Of a stretch of DNA of 5,647 bases, positions 1-5,647 are shown in pieces. A program made the translations under genes and the position numbers. The DNA lies in contig CANRHT010000124.1 in assembly GCA_947630465.1 (NCBI GenBank), forward strand, positions 1-5,647, given 5' to 3'. The first letter of the stretch is position 1, and each line of letters begins with the position of its first letter. The stretch comes from an uncultured Pseudomonadaceae bacterium (lineage in GTDB: Bacteria > Pseudomonadota > Gammaproteobacteria > Pseudomonadales > Pseudomonadaceae). The notes under the pieces were generated by a model. That model searched no databases and was not told the origin of the DNA. It saw only the letters and a program-made list of their open reading frames with translations.

Positions 1-951
1 CTCGAAGAAATGAAGATCCGTGGCGAGCAAGATGAACTGGCTAAAGAGCAAGCGCAGTTGCAAGCGTTGCTGGGCAGTGAAACCAAACTGAAAAGCTTGG
101 TGCGTAAAGAATTAATTGCCGATGCCAAAACTTACGGTGATGAGCGCCGCTCCCCCTTAGTTGAGCGTGGTGAAGCTAAAGCATTATCAGAAACAGATTT
201 ATTACCCACTGAACCCGTCACTGTAGTGATGAGTGAGCAAGGTTGGGTGCGCAGCGCTAAAGGCCATGATATTGATCCTACAGGCCTGTCTTACAAAGCC
301 GGTGATGGCTTTAAACAAGCGGTGCAGGGGCGTTCCAATCAGTTTGTGGTGTTGCTCGACAGTACCGGCCGCAGTTATTCGTTGCCTGCGCACACCTTGC
401 CCGCCGCGCGCGGTCAAGGTGAGCCGTTATCCGGGCGTTTAACTACGCCGCCGGGCGCGACTTTTGAATGCATGCTGATACCGCAAGATGAGCACTTACT
501 GGTGATGGCTTCGGATGCGGGTTATGGTTTTGTGGTCAAAGGCGAAGATATGCAGGCGAAAAACAAAGCCGGTAAAGCCTTAATTACCTTGCCCGCTGGC
601 GCACGGGTGTTGCCGCCGCAGCGGGTCAATAATTTTGACGAAGACTGGTTGGCTGCGGTGACCAATGAAGGGCGCTTATTGGTGTTTAAAGTGTCGGATT
701 TGCCGCAACTGAGTAAAGGTAAGGGCAATAAACTGATTGGTATTCCAACTGATCGTGCGGCTAAACGCGAAGAGTGGCTGGTGGATCTGGCAGTACTCAC
801 TGCGCAGTCGAGCCTCGTGTTGCTGGCGGGTAAGCGCACTTTGTCATTGAAATTTGCTGACCTTGAATACTATCAGGGCGAACGTGGGCGTCGTGGTAAT
901 AAACTGCCGCGTGGTTTTCAGCGGGTAGACGCGCTGCGGGTTGAGCCTTAG
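1..951 (+). CDS. parC: DNA topoisomerase IV subunit A (ParC), C-terminal part, 5' end outside window
   Basis: ParC is the DNA-cleaving subunit of topoisomerase IV, which with ParE decatenates daughter chromosomes and relaxes supercoils in the cytoplasm. The frame is open from base 1 and ends at TAG 949-951, giving 316 visible residues; enteric ParC is about 750, so roughly the first 440 residues, with the catalytic Tyr and the quinolone-resistance region, are missing. The visible part starts in the [10 protein letters not shown] helix, continues through [18 protein letters not shown] (residues 37-53) and then the beta-pinwheel domain. Blade-type motifs are visible: [10 protein letters not shown] (81-90), [10 protein letters not shown] (137-146), SDAGYGFV (171-178), [11 protein letters not shown] (234-244) and [10 protein letters not shown] (292-301). 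These are the degenerate GyrA-box-like loops of ParC rather than a canonical GyrA box (QRRGGKG), which separates it from GyrA. The protein stops soon after the last blade, without the extra tail I recall in E. coli. The identification is very secure. Confidence 0.97.
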   Translation, partial: LEEMKIRGEQDELAKEQAQLQALLGSETKLKSLVRKELIADAKTYGDERRSPLVERGEAKALSETDLLPTEPVTVVMSEQGWVRSAKGHDIDPTGLSYKAGDGFKQAVQGRSNQFVVLLDSTGRSYSLPAHTLPAARGQGEPLSGRLTTPPGATFECMLIPQDEHLLVMASDAGYGFVVKGEDMQAKNKAGKALITLPAGARVLPPQRVNNFDEDWLAAVTNEGRLLVFKVSDLPQLSKGKGNKLIGIPTDRAAKREEWLVDLAVLTAQSSLVLLAGKRTLSLKFADLEYYQGERGRRGNKLPRGFQRVDALRVEP

Positions 952-978
952 AGTGTGCGGAGTATGTGCAGTATGCGG
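952..978. repeat. Three imperfect 9-nt tandem units after parC
   Basis: Starting at the base after the parC stop codon there are three adjoining 9-mers: AGTGTGCGG (952-960), AGTATGTGC (961-969) and AGTATGCGG (970-978). The consensus is AGTATGCGG, with one mismatch in the first unit and two in the second. The array is short, so it could be chance or replication slippage. No function is assigned. Confidence 0.4.
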
Positions 979-1004
979 CGTTGTTTAACGTTGCTTTAGC
1001 CAGC

Positions 1005-1010
1005 AAAGGA
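1005..1010 (+). promoter_or_regulatory. Ribosome binding site of the STAS-MlaE permease gene
   Basis: AAAGGA lies 7 nt before ATG 1018. This is good Shine-Dalgarno spacing and fixes the start of the first gene of the operon. The preceding spacer shows no convincing -35/-10 pair and no terminator with a T-run, so read-through from parC or a promoter inside parC is possible. Confidence 0.7.
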
Positions 1011-1017
1011 TAGTTCG

Positions 1018-2145
1018 ATGACACAAGCGCCGCAATCTGCAGCACTCGAGTGGGATCACAGCCAAGACGCACCTGTGCTACAGGTCACGGGCAGTTGGAC
1101 CTTACAACAGGCCAAGCCTGAATTGAGTGCGGTCTGGCGCCAAGGCGGACGTTTACCTGAACAGGTCGCTGTGCAGGTTAACGTTCAGGCATGGGACAGC
1201 AGTTTGCTGGCACTGTTGCGGCGCTTGCAGCGTTTGGCGACAGAGCAGAGCATCAGCCTGCAGTTATTGGGCTTGCCTGATGGTGTGGAGCGCTTGCTGG
1301 AAATGGCCAACAGCCCCTCGACACAAGCACAAGAAGACGCCAAACCAGACTATGGCTGGGTGTCACGCATTGGCTTAGGCGCACAAGGTGTTGCTACAGC
1401 AGTAGCTAACTCCTGCACCTTTATCGGTGAAGTGCTGCAAGCCATGGGGCGTTTAATATCAGGTAAAGCGCGCATGCGCATGCTGGATTTTTGGCTGGCA
1501 CTGCAACAGTGTGGTCCCGGTGCTTTGCCGATTGTGGCGTTGATTGCCAGTTTGATTGGCTTGATTTTGGCCTTTGTCGGTGCGGCACAGCTAGAGGCTT
1601 TTGGCGCGCAACTCTACATTGCCAACATGGTGGCGATTGGTATGACCCGTGAGATGGGTGCACTGATGACCGCGGTCATTATGGCAGGCCGTACCGGTGC
1701 CGCTTATGCAGCTGAGCTCGGCAGTATGCAGGCCAATGAGGAAATCGATGCGTTAAAAACCTTTGGTTTTCCACCGATGGAGTTTTTAATACTGCCACGC
1801 TTGTTAGCTTTGCTGGTCAGTATGCCGATTTTGACGGTGTTTGCTGATGCGTTGGGTATCTTTGGCGGCTTTGTGATTGGCGCAGGTTTGTTTGATATTT
1901 CTGCTGCCCAGTACATCAATCAAAGTTTAGAAATGCTGACTTTAACGGACTTCTTAATTGGTCTGTTTAAAAGCTTAGTCTTTGCTGTGCTGATTGGCTT
2001 AATTGGCTGCTACTACGGTTTATCCTGTGGGCGTAATGCACAAGCGGTGGGGCAAGCGACAACCAATGCGGTGGTGAGCATTATCGTCGCGCTGGTGGTG
2101 AGTGATGCCATGATCACCCTTATTTGCACACAGTTGGGGATCTAA
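1018..2145 (+). CDS. MlaE-family ABC transporter permease with N-terminal STAS domain
   Basis: This 375-residue protein should be the inner-membrane permease of an MCE transporter moving lipids or other hydrophobic compounds. Residues about 10-100 look like a STAS domain of the MlaB/anti-sigma-antagonist type, with a D60-S61-S62 motif where such domains carry the conserved Asp-Ser/Thr pair. A linker (about 100-115) leads to the MlaE domain. That domain has an amphipathic N-terminal helix, then membrane segments near 168-190, 200-232, 255-290 and 310-375. The family signature is clear: MTREMGALMTAVIMAGRTGAA (209-229) followed by AAELGSMQANEEIDALKTFG (231-250) and PRLLA (260-264). Stand-alone MlaE is about 260 residues; the extra length is the STAS part, which should contact the ATPase as MlaB does with MlaF. 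ATG 1018 is chosen for its AAAGGA site. It is the first gene of the operon and ends 2 nt before the ATPase start. Confidence 0.95.
   Translation: MTQAPQSAALEWDHSQDAPVLQVTGSWTLQQAKPELSAVWRQGGRLPEQVAVQVNVQAWDSSLLALLRRLQRLATEQSISLQLLGLPDGVERLLEMANSPSTQAQEDAKPDYGWVSRIGLGAQGVATAVANSCTFIGEVLQAMGRLISGKARMRMLDFWLALQQCGPGALPIVALIASLIGLILAFVGAAQLEAFGAQLYIANMVAIGMTREMGALMTAVIMAGRTGAAYAAELGSMQANEEIDALKTFGFPPMEFLILPRLLALLVSMPILTVFADALGIFGGFVIGAGLFDISAAQYINQSLEMLTLTDFLIGLFKSLVFAVLIGLIGCYYGLSCGRNAQAVGQATTNAVVSIIVALVVSDAMITLICTQLGI
2136..2140 (+). promoter_or_regulatory. Ribosome binding site deciding the ATPase start
   Basis: GGGGA lies 7 nt before ATG 2148, inside the last codons of the permease gene. It supports ATG 2148 over the upstream in-frame TTG 2124, which would add eight residues (MHTVGDLS) not expected in this family. 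Confidence 0.6.
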
Positions 2146-2147
2146 GC

Positions 2148-2918
2148 ATGAGCGATGCCGTCTTGGTGGCTGATAATCTCAGCGCGGGCTATGGCTCGCT
2201 GGTGATTCAGCGTGATTTGAATTTCAGTATTAAACCCGGTGAAGTCTTTGTCATTATGGGTGGCAGTGGTTGCGGAAAAAGTACCCTGCTGCGTCATTTG
2301 ATTGGTTTACAAGCGCCGTTAGCCGGACGAGTGTTATTCCAAGGCGAAGATTTCTGGGCACGTGATGCCGATAGCCGTGCCAACTTACAACAGCATTTTG
2401 GTGTGCTCTATCAAAATGGTGCACTGTGGGGCGGCATGACGCTGCGGGAGAATATCTGTTTACCGATGAGTGCTTGGCGCCCTGAATTAACCACTGCAGA
2501 TTTGCACGAGTTGGCAGCGATCAAGTTAGCCTTAGTGGGTTTGTCGGGTTGTGATCAGTTGTATCCTGCTGAGCTGTCGGGTGGTATGCGTAAACGTGCC
2601 GCCTTGGCCCGTGCTTTGGCGTTAGACCCACAAGTGTTGTTTTTTGATGAACCGTCCGCCGGGCTGGATCCACTCAGTTCAATGGCGTTGGATGAGTTGA
2701 TTTTACAACTGCGTGATAGTTTAGGTTCCAGTATTGTATTGGTGACCCACGAATTGCCGAGTATTTATGCTGTGGCGGATACCTGTTTGTTTTTAGATAA
2801 CAAAACCCGTACCCAAATTGCTTTAGGGCCGTTAACAGAACTGCTAGAACATGGACCTGAAACCGTACAGCGTTTTTTACGACGTGGTGAAGCAAAAAAC
2901 CATGAGGTGACACAATGA
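2148..2918 (+). CDS. MlaF-like ABC transporter ATP-binding protein
   Basis: This is the cytoplasmic ATPase of the MCE transporter and should act as a dimer bound to the permease. From ATG 2148 it has 256 residues, close to MlaF. All ABC motifs are intact: Walker A GGSGCGKST (38-46), Q-loop Gln at YQNGALW (Q89), signature LSGGM (143-147), Walker B LFFDE (164-168, catalytic E168), D-loop AGLD (171-174) and the switch histidine in VTHEL (H201). The Q-loop stretch Q-N-G-A-L-W and the signature followed by RKRAALARA are typical of the MlaF/TtgA2 group rather than of amino-acid or metal importers. The short tail after about 235 is charged and could embrace the partner subunit as in MlaF. The gene starts 2 nt after the permease stop, and its TGA overlaps the next ATG, so translation is probably coupled. 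Confidence 0.95.
   Translation: MSDAVLVADNLSAGYGSLVIQRDLNFSIKPGEVFVIMGGSGCGKSTLLRHLIGLQAPLAGRVLFQGEDFWARDADSRANLQQHFGVLYQNGALWGGMTLRENICLPMSAWRPELTTADLHELAAIKLALVGLSGCDQLYPAELSGGMRKRAALARALALDPQVLFFDEPSAGLDPLSSMALDELILQLRDSLGSSIVLVTHELPSIYAVADTCLFLDNKTRTQIALGPLTELLEHGPETVQRFLRRGEAKNHEVTQ
2904..2910 (+). promoter_or_regulatory. Ribosome binding site of the MlaD gene at an ATGA overlap
   Basis: GAGGTGA lies 4 nt before ATG 2915. The start codon overlaps the ATPase stop (ATGA, 2915-2918), a classic arrangement for translational coupling. Confidence 0.65.
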
Positions 2919-3871
2919 CGGAATCACGTAAGCCCTTTTTGATTGGTGCGTTTTTATTGGGCGGTGTTGTACTGCTGGTGGCTGGTTTACTGGTGCTCAG
3001 TCGCGACAGCTTGCTCAGCCGTCCGGTTGAATATGTAGTGTATTTTACTGGCGCACTGGATGGCCTCGATGTTGGCGCAGATGTGACTTATCGCGGGGTG
3101 AAGGTGGGCAGTGTCCGGCATATTAATTTGTCCTATGACCGCAGTATTAATGATGTGGTGATGCCGGTGACCATTCGGATTAATGCCGACAGTGCGCACA
3201 GTAAAACGAAGGATCGCGATTTTGATCGTTCCATTGAGCCTCTAATTGAGCGTGGTTTGCGTGCGCAGTTACAAACCCCCAGTTTCTTAACCGGTAAAGC
3301 CATTGTGGCACTGGATTTTTTCCCGGGGCAGCAAGGTTATATTCGCGAGCCACATATGATGGATTTACCGGCGATTCCAACAGTGCCATCGCGCATTGAC
3401 CAAGTTGCGGATGTGCTGCGTGATTTGGTGGAAGGCTTAAAAGAAATGCCGCTGAAAGACACTTTGGAGGCCGCGAATAAAACCTTATTAGCTTTTGAAC
3501 GCTTGGCCTCAGCGCCAGAAACACAATCCGGTCTGCACAGCTTAAGTGCATCTTTAGCCAGTTTTGAAAAAATCACTCAGCAACTGCAGCAACGCTTACC
3601 TGGAATGTTGGATAATGTGCACAGCGGCAGTGTTGAGCTCAAAGAAGCACTGACAGATGTGCGTCAAGCGGCACAAAGTGCCCGTGATGCTTTACAGCAA
3701 ATGGATGCTATGGTCAGCGACGGGCGGCGTACTTTAGGGCCGCAGTCAGAATTACAGTATGAGTTGCTGCAGTCACTGCAGGATCTGGGGCAGGCAAGTA
3801 AAGCCCTACAGCGTACGGCTGAGAGTATAGAGCAGCAGCCGCAATCGATTATATTTGGCAAGAAACGGTGA
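2915..3871 (+). CDS. MCE (MlaD) domain protein, membrane-anchored with long helical C-terminus
   Basis: This 318-residue protein is the periplasmic substrate-binding/channel component of the transporter. Residues 8-29 form one transmembrane helix with a basic N-terminus, giving an N-in topology with the rest in the periplasm. Residues about 36-137 are a single MCE domain: beta strand VEYVVYF (38-44), the signature GLDVGADVTYRGVKVGSV (50-67), and the C-terminal part with FLTGKAIVALDF (124-135). Residues about 158-305 are almost all predicted helix, rich in Leu, Gln and Ala, broken near 200 and 272, and likely a coiled coil or helical barrel. The end, QQPQSIIFGKKR, recalls the P-x-(S/A)-L-I-F type ending of PqiB-like proteins. 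MlaD itself is about 180 residues, so this one has a much longer stalk, between MlaD and multi-MCE proteins. By family it should form a hexamer on the permease. Confidence 0.95.
   Translation: MTESRKPFLIGAFLLGGVVLLVAGLLVLSRDSLLSRPVEYVVYFTGALDGLDVGADVTYRGVKVGSVRHINLSYDRSINDVVMPVTIRINADSAHSKTKDRDFDRSIEPLIERGLRAQLQTPSFLTGKAIVALDFFPGQQGYIREPHMMDLPAIPTVPSRIDQVADVLRDLVEGLKEMPLKDTLEAANKTLLAFERLASAPETQSGLHSLSASLASFEKITQQLQQRLPGMLDNVHSGSVELKEALTDVRQAAQSARDALQQMDAMVSDGRRTLGPQSELQYELLQSLQDLGQASKALQRTAESIEQQPQSIIFGKKR
3867..3871 (+). promoter_or_regulatory. Ribosome binding site deciding the lipoprotein start
   Basis: GGTGA, overlapping the MlaD stop codon, lies 4 nt before ATG 3876. It supports ATG 3876 over the in-frame TTG 3855, which would put seven extra residues before the signal peptide. 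Confidence 0.5.
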
Positions 3872-3875
3872 ACCC

Positions 3876-4601
3876 ATGACACATTTTTTAACGCGTTTGC
3901 CCGTCAGACTGGCACTGCTGAGTGCCATTGCACTGGGTGTGGTGGGTTGTAGTATTGCGCCGCCGGCACAGTTTTATCAGTTGCAGCAATCGGCCGTCGA
4001 TACAGAAAGTCGCAATAATAACGCCACTGTTTTATTGGGGCCGTTAAAAATCGCTGATTATTTACAGCGTGAAAGCATGCTCCAGCGTCAACTAGATGAG
4101 AGCTTAACCTTGAGCGACAGCGCACGTTGGGCTGGCAGTCTGCAAGATGATATTGGCCAGCTCTTGCTCAGACAAATTTCTACCCAATTGGGCAGCAGTC
4201 GTATTTCTTTGTACCCAGACCGTGTTGGCATGCAAGCGCAGGCCCAAGTTGTGCTGAGTATCAGTCGTTTGGATTCAGGCGTTGAACAGCCGGCGGTACT
4301 GGAAGCGCAATGGCGCTTATTGGATGCGAAAGGCGAGCTGCGTAATAGCCGTGTGGTGCGTTTTGAAGAAGCGCATGACGGTACAGTAGCGGATCAAGTG
4401 CGTGCACAAAGTGATGTGCTGGCGCAGTTGTCACAACAGTTGGTGCGCGCCTTACATGAGCAGCTGCTGACGTCAGTTAAAAAAGATACAGGCAAAACCA
4501 GTCAGCGTGCCCGCCCGCAAAAACCAGAGGGTCAGCAAGGCGAAACCATCAGCATTCCAGTGGTTGAGCCGGTGCGCGAGCAGGATGTTTACCGTTTTTA
4601 A
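3876..4601 (+). CDS. ABC-type transport auxiliary lipoprotein (PqiC-like, ABC_trans_aux family)
   Basis: From ATG 3876 the protein has 241 residues. It begins with a lipoprotein signal peptide: Arg-containing n-region, hydrophobic stretch 12-23 and lipobox V-V-G-C, with lipidation expected at C25. The next residue is Ser, not the Asp inner-membrane retention signal, so Lol sorting to the outer membrane is expected. The mature domain (about 33-198) has family features: FYQL near the start, ADYLQRESMLQRQL (60-73) and the DSARWAGSLQDDIGQLLLRQ stretch (81-100), then alternating strands and a final helix (172-199). Residues 200-241 are a polar tail rich in Lys, Gln and Pro that looks disordered. 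By analogy with PqiC, which works with the MCE protein PqiB, it should form the outer-membrane end of the transport path. It is the last gene of the operon and is followed by a terminator-like hairpin. Confidence 0.92.
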   Translation: MTHFLTRLPVRLALLSAIALGVVGCSIAPPAQFYQLQQSAVDTESRNNNATVLLGPLKIADYLQRESMLQRQLDESLTLSDSARWAGSLQDDIGQLLLRQISTQLGSSRISLYPDRVGMQAQAQVVLSISRLDSGVEQPAVLEAQWRLLDAKGELRNSRVVRFEEAHDGTVADQVRAQSDVLAQLSQQLVRALHEQLLTSVKKDTGKTSQRARPQKPEGQQGETISIPVVEPVREQDVYRF

Positions 4602-4602
4602 A

Positions 4603-4628
4603 CCCAGCCGCTGCAGCAACTGACTGGG
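4603..4628. other. Weak inverted repeat after the operon
   Basis: CCCAG (4603-4607) pairs with CTGGG (4624-4628) around a 16-nt loop that itself contains the palindrome GCTGCAGC. No T-run follows. It may contribute to mRNA 3'-end structure but is too weak to call a terminator. Confidence 0.25.
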
Positions 4629-4660
4629 ATGTAAATGTCGCCATTCAGCGCTTAGCAGCG

Positions 4661-4695
4661 CGCGGCTGACAGGATTAATCAGCCGCGTTTGCTTT
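4661..4695 (+). terminator. Rho-independent terminator of the MCE operon
   Basis: A perfect 9-bp GC-rich stem, CGCGGCTGA (4661-4669) with TCAGCCGCG (4679-4687), encloses a 9-nt loop. It is followed on the + strand by TTTGCTTT (4688-4695), an interrupted T-tract. It lies 60 nt after the lipoprotein stop and its tail runs into the stop codon of the convergent gene (4694-4696). Read on the - strand the stem has no T-run after it, so it serves mainly the + strand operon, though the hairpin could still stabilise or weakly end the opposite transcript. Confidence 0.75.
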
Positions 4696-5647
4696 ATGCG
4701 GGCGTCTGTTTTTGCAAGCTGTGCAACTGACTTTGCAGCAATGACGGGTAAGGGTTGAGCAGTGACTCTAAGCAGTGTGTGTCTTCCGGGCTGGCAATGG
4801 CGCGGGTGCGTGCGCAGGCAGCAATACTCTGATTCTGCGCTAAATTGGCACTGAGCAAAAGTAAGTTACGGCTGTGCTGGCTGAGCATCAGTGCGGTTTG
4901 CGCGGTTTCACTCAAGAGTAATTCGCCCAGTGAGTTACCGACAATGACGGCACCTTCGCTGAGCCCCAGTTGCAGGTGCAAGGCAATGCCGCTGTCAGCC
5001 ACTTCAACTTGAAGCGCATGCCCAAAAGCACGCAGCAATTCGCCGCAGCACAGCGCGTTACGTGGGTATTCGGTGTGATCTGAATTAAAGCTGATCAAGC
5101 TGCGCCCGTCAGTGAGGTTGTGCAATTGCCCGCCATACAGTTGTGCAGACTGCTTGACTGCATGGCGATACTGTTGCAAAAGCTCGTTTAAACGCTCGCT
5201 GGGCAGTTGGCGTAACTGCTCCATACTGCCAAATTCCACTGCTAATACCGTGGTGTGTTGCGCAACCGTTTGTAGCGGGTGCGGACGTACGCTGTCCATC
5301 GAGCTCAGCGGGATGGTATCGACATAGTTTCCGGTGTTGTTATCCAGCGTCTCTACAGTCTGTGCATACAGCTCAGGTGTTTGGATTTGATCCAATACCG
5401 GGATGTCCTGTGCGGTCGCGCTGTAGGCTTGGTTATTGATTAAGTATTGATTGAACTGGCGCGCCAAGAGTCCCACTTCATCACCACGCTCAATATAAGG
5501 TGCTGGTGCAATGGGATTGACGAGCCAGTTGCTTAAGCCTTGTAGTGGGCGCGCCACTGAGCGCCCCAGATGCACTGATAAAAACAACGCAAATACGGCC
5601 AGCACTACAGCTAAAGCAGCCATGCTTTGCATGCTTGTGGCTAAGGG
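4694..5647 (-). CDS. Membrane protein with HAMP-like segment and degenerate class III cyclase-like domain (AhpA/YtjB-like?), 5' end outside window
   Basis: The frame is open to the window edge (codons P-L-A-T-S precede the Met at 5632), so the true start lies outside; 317 residues are visible. Counting from Met 5632: a transmembrane helix at about 4-21; a HAMP-like segment at about 22-66 with R-P-L (28-30), GDEVGLL (50-56) and FNQYL (60-64); a linker; and a domain at about 126-262 shaped like a class III nucleotidyl cyclase. Matches include TVLAVEF (128-134), YGGQLHNLTDG (166-176) with SLISF, LGLSEGAVIVGNSLG (222-236) and a final LLLLSANLA. Asp175 is kept at the second metal position, but the first metal Asp appears to be Glu133, and the Asn and Arg of the usual VN-x-A-x-R-L motif read as Gln245 and Met249. 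Catalysis is therefore doubtful. The TM plus HAMP layout suggests a missing N-terminal helix and periplasmic domain. A link to the AhpA/YtjB (Smp) family found beside serB is a guess from context. It is convergent with the MCE operon. Confidence 0.75.
   Translation of the reverse strand, partial: PLATSMQSMAALAVVLAVFALFLSVHLGRSVARPLQGLSNWLVNPIAPAPYIERGDEVGLLARQFNQYLINNQAYSATAQDIPVLDQIQTPELYAQTVETLDNNTGNYVDTIPLSSMDSVRPHPLQTVAQHTTVLAVEFGSMEQLRQLPSERLNELLQQYRHAVKQSAQLYGGQLHNLTDGRSLISFNSDHTEYPRNALCCGELLRAFGHALQVEVADSGIALHLQLGLSEGAVIVGNSLGELLLSETAQTALMLSQHSRNLLLLSANLAQNQSIAACARTRAIASPEDTHCLESLLNPYPSLLQSQLHSLQKQTPA

Larger units (their letters stand above)
1018..4601 (+). other. Four-gene MCE-type ABC lipid transport operon
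   Basis: Four co-directional genes are packed with almost no spacing: permease to ATPase 2 nt, ATPase to MlaD an ATGA overlap, MlaD to lipoprotein 4 nt. A hairpin with a T-rich tail follows at 4661-4695. The order STAS-MlaE, MlaF-like ATPase, MlaD, ABC_trans_aux lipoprotein resembles the Pseudomonas PA3211-PA3214 cluster as I remember it. The set is complete for an inner-membrane core, a periplasmic MCE ring and an outer-membrane lipoprotein, but has no separate MlaB or MlaC. Confidence 0.9.

Noticed and set aside
522..839. Reverse-strand open frame of 105 codons inside parC
   Set aside because: It is opposite the conserved ParC pinwheel domain and has no family resemblance or ribosome binding support.
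991..1006. Small hairpin TTGCT/AGCAA partly covering the ribosome binding site of the permease gene
   Set aside because: The stem is only 5 bp and AT-rich, so it is too weak to claim regulation.
981..1016. Possible -35-like TTGTTT or TTGCTT in the spacer after parC
   Set aside because: No -10-like hexamer occurs at a suitable distance before the ribosome binding site.
2124..2147. Upstream TTG start for the ATPase gene (eight extra residues)
   Set aside because: ATG 2148 has a GGGGA site 7 nt upstream and starts the protein at the point expected for MlaF-like ATPases.
3180..3551. Reverse-strand open frame of 123 codons inside the MlaD gene
   Set aside because: It lies wholly opposite a well-supported gene, has no recognisable domain and has unusual Cys/His/Pro-rich composition typical of a shadow frame.
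3855..3875. Upstream TTG start for the lipoprotein gene
   Set aside because: ATG 3876 gives a standard-length lipoprotein signal peptide and has GGTGA 4 nt upstream.
4602..4693. Possible small gene in the convergent intergenic region
   Set aside because: The 92-nt stretch is filled by inverted repeats and has no start codon with a ribosome binding site and open frame.

Overview
The window looks like a chromosomal segment of a gammaproteobacterium, probably a Pseudomonas-like organism of moderate GC (about half by eye). The ParC C-terminal domain is close to that of enteric ParC as I remember it. The STAS-MlaE / ATPase / MlaD / ABC_trans_aux lipoprotein gene order is one I recall from Pseudomonas (PA3211-PA3214). 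Nothing points to a mobile element, phage, CRISPR array, tRNA or rRNA.

Layout: (1) 1-951, + strand: the 3' part of parC, covering the link to the core and the whole C-terminal beta-pinwheel domain. (2) 952-1017: a short spacer holding three imperfect 9-nt tandem units and the ribosome binding site of the next gene. (3) 1018-4601, + strand: a compact four-gene operon with 2-nt, overlapping and 4-nt junctions. It encodes a permease with an N-terminal STAS domain fused to an MlaE domain, an MlaF-like ABC ATPase, an inner-membrane-anchored MCE (MlaD) protein with a long helical C-terminal part, and an outer-membrane-type lipoprotein of the PqiC/ABC_trans_aux family. (4) 4602-4693: a convergent intergenic region with a strong hairpin and T-rich tail. 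(5) 4694-5647, - strand: the 3' part of a membrane signalling-type protein with a transmembrane helix, a HAMP-like segment and a domain resembling a class III nucleotidyl cyclase that has lost key catalytic residues. Its 5' end lies beyond the window.

How the operon should work: the MlaE-type permease and ATPase form the energised inner-membrane core, and the fused STAS domain takes the place of a separate MlaB subunit. The MCE protein would form a ring over the permease with a helical stalk across the periplasm, and the lipoprotein would receive it at the outer membrane. The likely cargo is phospholipid or another hydrophobic molecule moving between the two membranes. Cargo and direction cannot be read from the sequence. 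No soluble MlaC-type carrier is encoded here, which favours a bridge or tunnel over a ferry.

The families are known. The least ordinary points are the degenerate cyclase-like domain on the reverse strand and the self-contained MCE operon lying directly downstream of parC.
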